NCBI GenBank assembly: GCA_023055355.1
Contig: JALJCS010000001.1
Coordinates: 75,557,381 to 75,621,380 of the forward strand
Direction: 5' to 3'
Source of the DNA: Agelaius tricolor
Taxonomy: Eukaryota > Chordata > Aves > Passeriformes > Icteridae
Length of the DNA: 64,000 nucleotides
Of this stretch, positions 37,282-50,069 are shown one piece after another. Positions within the stretch are counted from its first letter, which is position 1; each line of letters opens with the position of its first letter. The notes beneath the pieces were generated by a model, which saw nothing but the letters and a program-made list of their open reading frames with translations, ran no database searches and was not told where the DNA came from. A program made the position numbers and the translations under genes.

Positions 37282-37740
37282 TTTTAAGCCCATTGAAATG
37301 CACAACCAAGAGGGGAAGAAGTGATATCTCCACCGGACTTCTTATTTTCGACATCTGGTTGTGGTCCATTGGGAGAAATGTAAGTAACAGTTTACCACAT
37401 GGATTACAAATGTGCTGAATTGCAAGAATGAATATTAAATGAAAATATCCATAGCACCTGCAGCTTGTCCGGGAGAATTCCCCTTGTGTGTTGTGGGTGG
37501 GTTTTTTGAAAAACCCCCAGTGAGATGCGAACTGCAACTGCAGCTGCTTGTAGTAGCAGCTTGTCCAGTGTTACCGAGGAGTTTGCAGATTCTGTTCCCT
37601 TCAATGAATCAACATTGATCAGGGCTGCCAACACGCTAAAAAAAGAAAGGGATGGAGCAGAAGTAGGGTTGCAGGGGAAGGATTATGAACATTATGATTA
37701 TTCCCACAGGTTTTGGATGATCAGGAAAAAATTTTAAATA
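37282..37740. other. CpG-retaining block with exon-like signals on both strands
   Basis: In CpG-poor surroundings this block keeps CpGs near 37334, 37349, 37470, 37528, 37575 and 37634. On the minus strand a strong acceptor (CCCTTTCTTTTTTTAG) ends at 37636. The frame following it, starting VLAALINVDSLKGTESANSS, stays open to a CTGCAG/GTG junction near 37458. On the plus strand an ATG at 37525 opens a frame MRTATAAACSSSLSSVTEEF that runs to 37737. Both cannot easily be genes. Retained CpGs plus open frames suggest constraint on either a coding exon or a noncoding element. Strand and nature are unresolved. Confidence 0.3.
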
Positions 37741-39072
37741 GTAATTAAAAAAAAAACGAAGAAGAAAAATAAAATGAAAAGGCAAGCAAAATGCTTGATA
37801 AAATATAAAGCCAGTTTGATGTAACTGGGTGAGAAAGAAGCATTTTCTCTGTCAAAAGGTCAGTCCTGTTTTCTTCTCAATAGAAGTCCTGCAATTGTGT
37901 TTTGCTGACTTGATACACATTCTGTATATACTGAGCACTGTACATGTGATACTTGGCTGGATTTCAGATGCAGTGCTAGAGGGGATTAAACAGTGGGGAA
38001 TGTTTCCCCCTTAGTATTAACTTCTTATTTTAGAGAAATTGAGCTAGTTCTACATGAACATGCCTTGGAAACAGAATGTCTCATTAAGAAGTGGGTGACT
38101 CCCCATTTTGAGTTTACCCTCCAAAGAAATGGTGAAGAACAGACTCCTCATGCTTAATATCTTTTTATCAGGCCTCTCCGAAGAGCACTTGCACTTTTAG
38201 GGATAGCATAGTGGAAATCAAAGGCAGACCAATGCTGGCAGCACAAAAAGGGAATTGCTAGCCTTTCCTTTGGGTTTTATAATGTCAAGATGATAAAAAT
38301 ATGAATGTCAAGTAGTACTTAACTTTTTTTCTTACTGAAAGAAAATAATATTTTTAGCTGTGAGAGACTGCCAAATTATTCTGGTTTGGATTTTGTGTAG
38401 GATCTTGCTACTATTACAGAAAAATAAAAAACTTTAGCGCACGTTTCTTTGGGCATCTTTGATTCAGGTCCTCAAAGAAACCTCAGTCTTGCACAAGGAT
38501 TAGAAGAGAGTCACGCAGCAAACACTCGTTATTTCAAGACAGCCTGGGTGGGTGGCTACCTCCAAATGGTAGTTTTCCTCTGGAGAAGATAGTCCTACCT
38601 TTGGTTCCAGCCTGCTGCACAAATATTTGGAGCATGTCTAAAGAAGCCTATTGGGTTGAGCTCTTTATATGCAGTTCCACATTTTGCATCCCTCAGTTTT
38701 ATGTCTCTGGGAATCACAGTCTGATGCTGACAGATGGGATGTGGAGCACACCACCTCAGTGGTGGAGGCTCCAGCTGGGTGCTCCTGCCATTGCTCACAA
38801 GGATATTAAGGTCCACATCCCGAAGAGGAAGAGGGAGTGAATCAGAAGAGGGAGCTCTAGCTGTGCTAATGAGGTCAGAAGGGGCTTTGTGCTGGAGTAC
38901 ACCAAAAGTAGGAAAAGAGAGCTCTTTATCTGTTTTTCATGAAGGAGTTTTATGCCTTTCTGCCCCTCTGGAAGTCATGTTTTCATCCAAGTTTAATAGC
39001 TCCCAACAGACTCTCCAGCAACTTATTGTGCTGTGCTTCTTGTCTCCTCCCTCTCTCTTCTTTTCCTCCCAG

Positions 39073-39177
39073 GCTAACCCCAGGCATGACACCAGCAAAG
39101 AGTCAAGCTATCCAGGAATCTCTGATGAGGAAACTTTATTCTTTTTGCTCAAAACATTTCATGAATTCAGTTTCTAA
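39073..39177 (+). other. Candidate terminal exon after a very strong acceptor
   Basis: A pyrimidine tract of about 35 nt (CTCCTCCCTCTCTCTTCTTT then TCCTCCCAG) ends at 39072. The frame following it reads ANPRHDTSKESSYPGISDEE... to FHEFSF and TAA at 39175-39177. A second frame is also open (LTPGMTPAKSQAIQESLMRK...), which weakens the coding case. An AATAAA at about 39690 could serve as a poly(A) signal about 600 bp downstream. Product not recognised. Confidence 0.2.
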
Positions 39178-41258
39178 ACCTATTGTGCAATATCATATTA
39201 AATTACAGAGGAGAACTTCTATGTAATGGTCTTCAGAGACATTGCAGGCCTTGGGAAAAAATCTGTAAAGGAATTGGAACTGTAAATGTTCCCAAGTAAG
39301 GGGCAAATATTGGCTGTCCCCTATAATGAAGTGAAATTCATTCACTAAGAGAGAAAAGGTTTCCTATCATGTGTAGCCTTTTGACACTTCCTTTATTGTC
39401 ATTTTTTTTTTTCCAAGATGAAAGAAGGTTCAAAAGGAGTCAGCAAGTATGGTGCCTCTGAGTCCCACTGACCTGGGTTGGACATTACCACTGTGAGGCA
39501 CAATGGAGGAGACTGCAGTAAGAAACAAGGGCTTTTGTCTGCTTGGAAGCTTCAGGAGATGTTTGGTGTGTGGCACTTGGGGAAGGGCCCTTGCGCTTCA
39601 TCCTGTGAGGTGTTGTCTTCAAAAGGATGTGCAGACTCCTTAGAAACAACACCATGCTGACAGAACACTCATGTTTTCTGTGTTTCACAATAAATATGTT
39701 TAATATTTCACAGGTAAAGTTGCTTTCTGGAGGTTAGGACAAACTGTTGCATTTTGTGCTACATGGATACAATCTAAGAAATGAAAAAACGTTCCTGCAT
39801 TTTTAAATTCTCTTATGGAAAGGCTCCTGGGTTTTGACCAGGAGCAGGTGTTCTGCACAATGCAGTCCTTTTTGCTACTGGTTATCATGTCATTAGAAAC
39901 TGAATTAATCATAACTTTAAGCCCATTGTGACTCATACAAAAGTTAATAAAACTTTGACTAATCACCACTGGAGGAGCCTCAGCTTTCTCTGGGGGAAGT
40001 CAGTGGCTTTGACTAACACATCCTTCTAGCTTATGCAGATGTACAATTGTCCAAAGCATAAGGAAGATGCTGCTGCTATGCAGGGTTGCAGGAGGAGTAA
40101 GGAATGAGAAAGGTGTCATTCATGTGACATAGATGGAGTTGCACTAATCAGAGGGAGATCTTAATTGGTAGGAAAGCTCAAAAAAGTTATTAACCACATA
40201 ATAGCACCACAATACCAACCTTATAGGGCAGTGTATTTTGTGTACAGGAGTGCACTCCAAAAGGGCTCCTAGTGACAGGCTGTTCTCCTGAGGCAGCTCC
40301 AAGGGCTGTGGTGGTGCTGTCTGCAGTGGGCTCTTGGTCCTCTCCAGGAAATTCTCACCCTGGCCTTCCAACACACAGTGAAAAGACATTTCCTAAACTG
40401 TGATTTAAACAATAAATATGTCAGATCAGTGACATATTTTCTTACCAATCACTCCAACAGACACCATGTTCCTTGCTAAAAATCCCTTACATGGACACCT
40501 GCATGTGAGTCTGTGGCAGAGCTCATGGGGTTGCATACAAGAAGTTAATAGGAAGATTAGCCATTCCTCTTTGGGGTTTTTAATTATTTTGTCATGAGTT
40601 TACTGGAAATGTGCAGCTGAGAGCTGTATTACCACAATGCTTACACGTGTGACTTTTAATGGACAAAAATTGAAAGAACCTATCTTTCTGGTTAGTGAAA
40701 ACCCTAATTACTCATTATTCCCTGCTCCCTCCTTCTGCATACTCCTTGGAGCCTTCTGGTGAGCTGCATAGAGGTGTTTCTTTTACAAGGGCTATTACAG
40801 AGACACCTGTAAGGATTGATATAGCTAATACTGCATCAACATTTCCATTGATTTGGTTTATGACCCAGCTGTAAAAACTCCTTTTAGTCTGAGAACTGAT
40901 GAATGATGACTGAACCAAGGAGCTCAGGGAAAATAGTGATTGTAACTTACTAGAAAGTAACATCAAATTAGATTAATTAGACATAAAGAAGTTTCAGAAG
41001 CTTTTTTCACATATTTGTAATGTGAAAAATATTTATTTTTATAATGAAAGAATGGAAGTTTTTTAGACACAAAAGTCAGATGCCTCTGTGTACATTAAAA
41101 AAAAACCAACCAAACTGAATCAGGGCTCTTCGTGTAGAGAAACAGCTCCTGTTAGCAGTTTGGTTAATTATTTTGCATTGGGAAATTAACTGGTATTTTA
41201 GTAGCAAATTCATAAAAAGTTATGATTTAAGGTATAATGTCCTTTCTGTTTTGGCCAG

Positions 41259-41331
41259 ATTGAAGAATCATTTGATACTTTCTGGGGAGGGTGGAAGAAA
41301 TATCGCTGATATTTTCTCCTCTGTAAGATTG
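41259..41331 (+). other. Candidate internal exon, 73 nt
   Basis: Acceptor TCCTTTCTGTTTTGGCCAG (ending 41258) and donor GATTG/GTAAGT (GT at 41332-41333) bracket 73 nt. One frame is open throughout (LKNHLILSGEGGRNIADIF...). Another gives IEESFDTFWGGWKKYR before a stop. Splice signals are good, but no protein is recognised. It may be a noncoding exon or chance. Confidence 0.18.
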
Positions 41332-41630
41332 GTAAGTAATATGGAAAACATAGACTTTGCACTACTGTTTACAAATCGGTGGCACAGAAGTTTTGTGTGC
41401 TCTGTACAGAGAGAACCCACAGAAACAAGTGGCCCATGTGAAACAAGACTTTGTAAGGTGCCTCATGTACTGAATAATTTGTCTCACCATCCCCCTCCTC
41501 TCGTGGTCCAAAACCACAAAATGCAACCACATGTTTGGCAAGTAATCTTCCAAACTGAGAAGAGGACCATTAAGGGAGGGCAGATCTGGTTTTAGGTTCA
41601 GAAGAGTCAGCCATTACCCTCCTCCAGGGC

Positions 41631-41690
41631 TGGCTCCCATGTCCCATCCCTTCTCCACGGGTGGCTCCCGTGTCCCATCCCTTCTCCAGC
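41631..41690. repeat. 31-bp tandem duplication
   Basis: TGGCTCCCATGTCCCATCCC... at 41631-41661 is followed at once by TGGCTCCCGTGTCCCATCCC... at 41662-41690. The second copy is nearly identical and ends two bases short of the full 31-bp unit. A recent local duplication with no apparent gene. Confidence 0.85.
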
Positions 41691-44600
41691 AAAGTTGCAG
41701 AGGCTGAGAGCAATTTCACCTGCAGAGTAAGAGCTGAACTACAACAAAAGAAAGCAATAGTGTCTCAGGGATGTGAAATTACAGAGAACCTGGTCTCAGT
41801 GTCAGATAATGCTTGTCCATGTGCAAGCAAAGGGTGCTGTGTGTGTAACTATTGGTACTGAAGCAGAGCTCATTCGTTGCACCTGACTTGGGGCAGGCAC
41901 TGTTAGTTCCATTACATTACATTGTAACTTAATATTTACACACGGAAATAACTGAGTGAATGGCCTCAGCCTGGGTGACTTATGCTACACTCATCAAGGC
42001 AGTCAATCTCCTGGAGGGGTCCAGATTTGCTTAACTCCTGTGGGTTTGCTAAATGTGATATAAATAATGGGGCTGGCATCACTTTCCCCAACAAGAAGGA
42101 AAGACTGATTTTCATAGTAAAAAAATATCTATTTGTGAAGACAATATTGTCTAAGGTAAAATGTGAGAGCTGGGGTCTCAAAGGATGTGAAAGTTTCAGA
42201 AAAAGTGAGATCTGATCCAGAGTGCACTGAAGTCATGGAAAGATTTCTCTTGCCTCTATTAGTGGGTATTGAATGAGCCCCTTGGATCAGCAGAAATAGA
42301 GGAAGAGCCAGAAACAACTTATCATGACAAGTCGGAGTGATGGCAACAGCACACAGAAAAATATGGATGTGTAATAACTGTGATGTAAAAGTAATGCTTT
42401 TATTTTAATAGTTGGAATTTGCTCTTCTAGTCCTCTTGGTTAAGCACCAGGGTTGAAGTATTTAATATCCATTAGGCATTTTAGACTGATTTTTTGATCA
42501 CTGCTCACTTTCAGTAGCCCATATTTATTTGGTGTTCTTTATGTGATGACTATGTCCAAGTTCTTACTGGCATATTCCCTGTTGGACACCACTGGTGAAT
42601 TTACTCCAATGGGCAACTCCTGAAAGCAAATAGATTTAGTTTATCAGATTTTCTTTAATTTCACATGATGAGCTCCTAAGAATATGTTGTACTTATTAAT
42701 TCTGAGTTTCAGGTGAAACATAGTTGCACATACATGTGCACAGGCAGGCACACATAGACACAAAAGACCCATCTGTAGATTAGGAAAAATTTCTTGCAAA
42801 GAAGACAAGGTCATTGATTTTATTGAGCTCAAGTTAATCAGAGATTGAGCTATGCAGTGAAGAAGGATTTGTTTTTGCAAAGCAGTACAGTTTCCACATG
42901 AATTACAGCAAAATACACTGCTTTTTTTTTACAATGGTCTTCACAGCCCAGAGTTAAGATGGCATTTAGACAGCTTATTTACAACCAATAGGAAATGTCT
43001 ATCTAGATTTTTGTGCCTGTTTGGGAGAGTTTTGAATAAGGTAATTACATTTCTGCTACTCTACAACTGACTGGGATGCAATTTTGTGCTGTGGGGTTGT
43101 TCATTACTGTCACAGTTCAGGCAAGTGCTGCTGTCTGCAATCTTCTGAGAATTCCATGGACTGGAAATCTTCTGCCTGCTAAGGACCAGATGAAATGAGA
43201 TACTCTAGGAATGCTTTAGCAGAGAATACCCAATCCCTTCTTTTCTTTTCGGGAGCTTATCTGCTCTACATGCAGGCCAAAAAAACCCATTTAGTAAGTT
43301 CATAGCCTACTTCAGAGAAGCCTGATTAAAGCCAAGCAAAGAGCAGTATGTCTTTATGCATCTGTGAATATAAAAGAGTCTTGCTTTCCTTGATCTAGCC
43401 CACCAAATATTTTCTGTCTTCTTTAGATTGAAAAAAAGGGCAGAGTCTCATTAAAAAATGGGTGGGTGGTGCTCTTTTTAAAATATTATTCAGGAAAAAA
43501 AAATTCTTGGCATACCAAGGATCTTTTTTTCTCAAGTCTACCTTGATAAATGTGTTCAAATATACAATTCAGAGATCATTAATTCCATCTTACTAATTAA
43601 AATGGTGCTTATATGTCCACAATAACATTCTGCTTTATCTTTGCATTCTGAAACTTGTTTATAAAATCCCCTTAAACTTACATTTGAAATTAATTTTAGC
43701 ATGAAGCTTATATTAAAAATTTATTGAGTGTCTGCAATATGTTTTTACCTTTATATACAGGATATTTTTTTTCTATATCTACATTTGGGGTAGGAATAGA
43801 CATAGAAACTTTAAAAAATGAAGAGAAGCAGCATCTAAAACCAGAACATTAAGACTATTCCTAGCATATGACTTTTAAGATGTAACATATCTTACTGAAA
43901 CTTTTAATTCTATGAATTTCTCATATATTACCTTTCATCAAATTTCAGTTTTCTATAATCCTTACAATTTCCTGAAAAAGAAGAAAAAGTGTTAAGCATA
44001 GTTTTGTTTGATGAAATCAGTTCAAAGTCAGATTTTTAAGAACTAATGCTTATCACTAAATTAAATCCTTTTCCATTCCTCCTAGTTTGCCATGATTTGT
44101 TCTGAGATAAAAGTTCTGTTTATGACTGGACAATCCATCATCAATTCTTTGATATAATTTGCCCTTCTGTGAATAAATGAACAAGGTAATAAACTTCAGC
44201 ATGAGGAAAATCAGATGGTTTTAAACTGCATTATACAAATTTCATAGAACATCGTATGAGAAATATAAACACTATTCAGTCACGGATCATTTCTTTCCAT
44301 CATTCCACTGACTGCCACCCTTCCAGGATTAAAATGTGTAAATAGGCAGCTTTGTCTAATATGCAGAGTGACTTCTAAGGGCTGAGAAACATTTCCTGAA
44401 AGGTAAAGAGATCACCAGCCCTTGAGATCAAATTATGACTAGGTCAAATCAAGAGTAGTTTTCGCTATTAAGTAGGATAAGGATTTCAGAGGTACTTGGA
44501 CACAAATATTCAATTTTTTATTCTGGTCTTAGTGGAAGAATTGACATTGCAATTCTATTATAATATTAGTATTTTCTGCTGTAAATGCTTGTCAGCATGG

Positions 44601-46570
44601 CAACTGTTTGATTGTCATAAGCTTTTTACAAATTTTACCATTTAAAAGGCAGTTTATGTATGTCTTGAACAAAATAATTTATACAACATATTGTTTTCCT
44701 TTTAAATGTTTAATAATGATTGTCATGATGTAAGTTATAATAGACATCCTCATGACCAGGTTTCTTTTAAAATTGAAAAGGGAGTTGTGGGACTAAATGT
44801 TTGGTAAAGGCAGTCTAGGAGAACAAACCAATGTATTTAGTATTACAATGAAGTAATCTACATGGATTGTCCCAGCTAATAATAAAGTATGCAATTTATT
44901 ATGTGCTATATTGTCACAATGTCAATGGAGTCTGATCACTCAAAGTTACAAGATGCTTTTGGTCTGAAAGGGAAAACTCGTTTTGACATTTCATCATCAC
45001 ATTTGTAGTCATGGTCATGATTCATGAACAGTTTTAATATGACACACTACAAATACATAGAGAATAACTTAGATAATGAAAAATATTTTTTGTGGTTTTG
45101 TTCTTGGTTTGGGGTTTTTTGTTTGCTTGGTTGGGGTTTTTTTCTTTTTTTTTTAAGTTATTTGATTTTGGTCTCGGCTTTTTATAGACAGAAAAATTAA
45201 GATCCTCTTGTAATTTCTGAATTTTGAAAAATGATTGACTGATACAAAACCTGATTTTGTCTGATTAGTGTATTTTGTCCAGGATACAGATCCCCTTAAA
45301 AGCTCAAGAAGGCCTCTCTCAGCTTCTAGTTTAGTCACTTTTTCAAAAGAATTTCCCAGAACTTGGTTGCCAGACTCTAAGTCTCCAGTGATCCCTTTCT
45401 CATTGCTGTTTTCAAGTAGTGTGTCCTTTTTATGAAATTTGGCTGGGGAACGATGCTGATTTTGATGAAAGTGAGGTGGGGATTTTAGTAATTTGTGCCA
45501 GGACTTTGGCTGCTGTTCCTGTTTTGTAATTACCTTATCTATGAGGGGTTTGTATTACCCAATCAAACTAACAAAATAAATAAATACCCCAGTATGATGC
45601 ACACCATGTTATTCTACTTTGCTAATTTCTTGAAGGATTTTTGGCTGCAGTTAGTTGGAATGGGGTGAATTTTTTCCCAGTATCATTCCTGAAGTCTATC
45701 AAGTATCATTTTTTATCTAGCTGAAGCATGTATCATGTATAAATATTAGTGACCTAAAGAGCAACCCACCAATCTCCAAACAGTTAGAAAGATTATATGC
45801 ATGCTTATTAAGTCAGTCACAGAGACATGGCACCTGTGTTTAGCATTTAAAACTTCTCTTCCTAATAAACATATTCCAGGATTAATCCTATTTCAGACCC
45901 AGTTGAGTTCAGCTTGAGTTCTTCAGTTGTATTCTGCAGACTGTAACTCAACTGGCATATATATTATGTCCTACCATAACCCATATCTCATCTTCAGCTC
46001 TGAAGAACAAATAGACAGTTTTGAGTCCTAAGTTAGTTGTGTTTCATTTACAAATTGCACAAGGGGTGGTCAAGATGGTTTGTGGATCAAGCAAAACAGA
46101 AATAGAGTCACATATTTTTATTATTTTTATTATGTGGGTTCATAAAAGGCCAAGCTGTTATAATCTTACTTAAGTTGATCAGGTCTTATTCTACATGTAG
46201 TCTGTGGAACTCTTTTCAGTGACTGCTTCTTGGTGAGCAATCATATTTGAAGCCAAGATGCAGTCGTAGATTAGTTTGCTTGATATTGGAAAGGTCAGCA
46301 TTGCTACAGGTATGTGTCTCTGGAAGCTGTTGGCATCACATCAAAAGTGCTGAACAGAAGAGAATTTAAAAACCCCTTTCAGTAAGCAAAGCTTATTCTG
46401 TATTGATTTTGTGAATTAAGTTATTCAGAATTTTATTTTACTAAGCAGTTTTGTGGTGGTTCATTTTTATTTTTTTTTCATATAGGATGTGCAGACTGAA
46501 AACCTAATCTAATTTGTGGAGGTTCTGGTTTTGTTTATTTAGTGGAGGGTTTTTTTTCTACAAAAAGTCA
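41691..46570. other. Unannotated AT-rich DNA
   Basis: No recognised gene. The 44.0-44.9 kb part is very AT-rich, with ACAAT/ATTGT and TGATTGTCA-type motifs (for example CAACTGTTTGATTGTCATAA near 44601). It reads like single-copy regulatory-type sequence, though this cannot be tested here. A T/G-rich low-complexity tract is at about 45090-45160. Confidence 0.5.
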
Positions 46571-46638
46571 ATGGATAAGAGTGTTGCACTCCACAGCACA
46601 GTGCCTTGCAGCTTTGGAAGTTTCCAAGTGCTGCGCAG
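46571..46638 (+). other. Candidate first coding exon (ATG to a consensus donor)
   Basis: An ATG at 46571 opens MDKSVALHSTVPCSFGSFQV followed by LR. Two further bases then lead into a perfect donor CGCAG/GTGAGT at 46638/46639. A second frame across the same bases is also open. The -3 base is T, so the start context is weak, although +4 is G. No TATA box or CpG island is visible upstream. No family is recognised. Confidence 0.17.
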
Positions 46639-46978
46639 GTGAGTGGAAATCCCAACCCATTTTCTATGTGGGCTTTACCTTGTGATGCACTGAGATAGTA
46701 GGGGTCTCAAAAACCAGAACATAAAGTAGCAATATGCCCAATCTAGAGGTGTTGAGAAGAGGGAAGGTAGGAACAGACCCTGTGGCTTAAGCTCTACCCT
46801 TTGCTGGACAGAAATGCCTATAGCCAGATCGAAGACAATGAACAAAGAAGTAAGAAAGAAATCCCCTTCAAAAGAAGTACTAACTGTCTTCCTAAAGGGT
46901 TGAGGAGAAAAATCACTTCTATCTTGTAAATTGGTTGTTGAGAGCATAATTTCTGAGGTTAGAGACCCTCATTTAAGA

Positions 46979-46999
46979 CCCCCCCCCACCCCGTCCCCA
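46979..46999 (+). repeat. C-rich tract
   Basis: Nine C followed by A, CCCC, GT and CCCC. A short homopolymer-type simple repeat, unusual in this AT-rich window. Confidence 0.85.
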
Positions 47000-47212
47000 A
47001 CATTTTTGTGCCTACAATCTTTCCTTGCCTAGGGGAATCAGTGAATTACACTGCATTATTAAGTGCTAATGGCTTTAGTGGATGAAAAAGGAAACAAAAC
47101 AAAGCAGAAATAATCTATAATCAAATTGCTTCTGACAAAGTCTCTCTGTTTTGCATATAACTTTGCACAATTCCCATACTTTTTGTTTGAGAAAATAATA
47201 AAAATAAGCAGA

Positions 47213-47597
47213 TGAGCCTCTTAAATATATTGCGCATTAATATGAAAAAATGCTCTGTTGGCTACATTCCTAAAATAAATGCAGTTAGCTCAGTAGAGTT
47301 TAAGGGCATGAAAAACAGGGCAAAACTAGAGGGTTTTTTTTACTGCATTATTTCCTGCTGTGTGAGTTGTGAGAAAAATTTGTGTTTCACCTTGATGAAA
47401 TATTTCCGACAAAATGCATAGCATGGAACAAAGTTATAGGAAAATATTTGCAGCATCTTCAATTTTGCAACACTTATTTTACTTTGCCAAAAATATTGCA
47501 TCTTGTGCTCTCTAAGTTTTACTCCATCCCGACACATAAACACCGATTTCAGAATTTCGACATAATTCTGAGGAAGCGATTTTGTTCATGCTGGTAA
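47213..47597 (+). other. CpG-retaining AT-rich block with a 71-codon open frame
   Basis: In sequence of roughly one-third G+C there are CpGs at GCGC (about 47231), CCGAC (47408), CCCGAC (47530), ACCGAT (47544), TTCGAC (47559) and AGCGAT (47577); the last four fall within 50 bp. A 7-bp inverted repeat CAGAATT/AATTCTG (47550-47570) surrounds one of them. A frame without ATG (begins GTG at 47382) stays open for 71 codons and ends KHRFQNFDIILRKRFCSCW. CpG survival in AT-rich vertebrate DNA is a mark of constraint or lack of germline methylation. Coding status unknown. Confidence 0.3.
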
Positions 47598-50069
47598 ATT
47601 TATAATGAAATATTTAGTTTCTGAGAAATGTGTTAGGCTGTGTGCCTCTATTAAAACTGTATATCTTGAGCCCTTGTAGATTCTTGCAGTGTTATGAGAA
47701 AAATATATTTCATATAAGGCACTTTGACTATATCTATTCCAATAAATAAGATGACCAGAGATCATTGTCACCTCTGGTGCAAAAATTATGCTGATGAAGT
47801 CTCTTTACTCCTTTGTGCCCAAACCATCATACTGAGACAAATACCCAACATGCCAATTCCTGATGATGTCCCAGCTGTAATGCAGGTCAGTAAGAGTCAG
47901 TATGGGTAAAATATTTGTCAAAATTTTGTAGTATTTGTGAATGATCCTTCCATACTTGACTTTATGCTCTAGCCCTAGTCTGTGTATTCCTTTGGATGTG
48001 ACCTAATAACTGAGTCACTATGGTTAAATGATTCCCTGATAACTTGCAATGGTGAGTAGGAAAAACAGTGTCTAAACAGATAAACAAATAATGGTTCAGG
48101 CTTTAAGAGAAGATGAGGTGACACATAACCCAGGCATACTCTTCTCCATCATTGCTTCCCTCTGAATAAATGAATTGTATTTTTGGAGGAGGAAAAGGAG
48201 GGGGAAGAGTACATGGTCTTTAATTCAGGTCTGTAACCCCCAAAGTTGCTTCTCTCAACATTGCAGGACCCTTTTGTCTTAGTAATGATAATGTAACCAG
48301 TTTTCCCCAGAAAGGTGTCAGCAAGAAATTGCTCCTTGTTTTTGTTCCTGGCAAATATAAAAGCCTGGAAACTTCAATCTGACCTGGTTTTGCTCCCTCC
48401 CACACAATGAAATAGGCAAAGGGCAGCACAGGGCCAGCTGGGTTAGCACTATGAACATTGAGTTCAAAGATTTGCTGGAGATTTCCTTGTTTCATTACAG
48501 AGCAGGGTACTTAGGGACAGAACATATTGGAAAATCAGGATTTACATCCCTGTTGCAGAGATAATGCAACAGTTGTACTACTTGTAGTTTTGGAGCTCAA
48601 ATAACAAAATAATTTTTCTATGTGTTCTTAGAGGGGGTGGGAGGGAAGTGATCAGGAACACTGTTTAATTAAAAAAACACAGCCCAAACCACCCCCCTCC
48701 CAGTGAAACACCTGCATAAAAACTGTGCATACAGTGTACAATGCATGCAATTTATCATCATTGTGAGTAAGCTGGAGTGAGCTAAGCTTTCCAAACACTG
48801 TTCTTGCTGTGGAATGCAGCCATTCTTCATGATAGTCTTCAGGGCATAACTATTTCTAAACCCGAAGTGTTCCACAGCATATTTTAAATAATCAGTCATC
48901 ATATTAAGTGTTCTCAGTAACTCCAGTGTTTCTGTGTTTGAGCTACTTCTTATTGCAAAAAAATTACACAATAGTAGAGAAAATAACTATTTCACCCCAA
49001 TACTAGCTTGTCAAAATGTAAGTATTCTCTCCCAAATGCAAGTATTTTATTTCAGTGTCGGTTTTTGAAAACTATAAAAGTGCTGGGCTTAAAAAATACA
49101 AATCTTAAACCAGACTTGTAACCAGCAATATCCTTGGAGCTCTGAAGTATCCTAAAAAGTGGTTTTGGGTAGAAATATAAATTTTCCTAATAGGGAAAAC
49201 TGTAAATGGTTATATTTAGCTCTGTAGCATATGTACAATATAACTCAGGTCAAATGAATTAAGTAGTGTAAGCTGGTCATTATGACCCCCAAGGAAGCCA
49301 ATGGGAAGGGAAATGCTCACAGGAACACATACAAGCACAGGACAATTAATTCCTCATCTTTTAAACATGTATTTTTTTAGGATGAAATGAGTTAGATATT
49401 TGAATATTTGAATGATATCAGAGATTGCACTCATGAGGAAGCAAGATAAAAGGACACATGGAGTTTGTTGATATGTTTGCTTTCCCTAAGTATTCCAGTC
49501 TAAAGGAGATGAAGGACTTGTGTTCCAAAAGGGTTCTGGAAGCATCAAACATTCTCCTCTATTCAGTTCATCCAGCGGATCCAACTCTGACGCTGATTCT
49601 TAAGATATAATCAAATTATCACCATGTTCAGTGAAATTTTGGATTCAGTCTGGATAACTGAAATGAGACCAATTTTCAGATAAGATGAAGTATGAAGTGC
49701 TAAAATGAGGTTTATGGAGCCATGAGGAACATATTCTCTGCTACTCCAATTTATGTGAAATTCATGTGATTTCGTGTTTAATAAGAATATTGGACTTTCT
49801 GAGGGAACCATAAGCACAGATTTGAGTGATCCTTTGCTGATTTATGCTTTACATTCTCACATGATTCTGACAATGAACCAGATTAAATTTGGCAGTTTTG
49901 ACTGTGTTACATTTCGAGATATTGAGCTTATTTGGAACTGAAACACAAGTGAAACTTGTAGTTATGGACCCACCCAGAAAGAAACTGAAAAAACAGTGAT
50001 CCAGCCCTCCATAAAATTAAATTAAGGATTTTCACATAGTTTGACTTATGGATATGAAAATTAGGTGAG
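47598..50069. other. Unannotated DNA
   Basis: No recognised gene or repeat. Minus-strand frames at 48220-48495 and 48669-48971 are of chance length. A small 9-bp direct repeat (ATATTTGAA) occurs near 49396-49417. Confidence 0.55.

Larger units (their letters stand above)
33851..41630. other. Unannotated intergenic or intronic DNA
   Basis: No recognised gene. A T16 run lies at 35343-35358, and a 12-bp direct repeat (GAACATTTTTCT, twice) at about 36536-36559. The frame at 34839-35231 (130 codons) matches nothing known. Candidate exons at 39073-39177 and 41259-41331 and the CpG-retaining block at 37282-37740 have their own entries. A 147-codon frame at 38734-39177 begins with ATG but lacks any recognisable domain. 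Confidence 0.5.
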
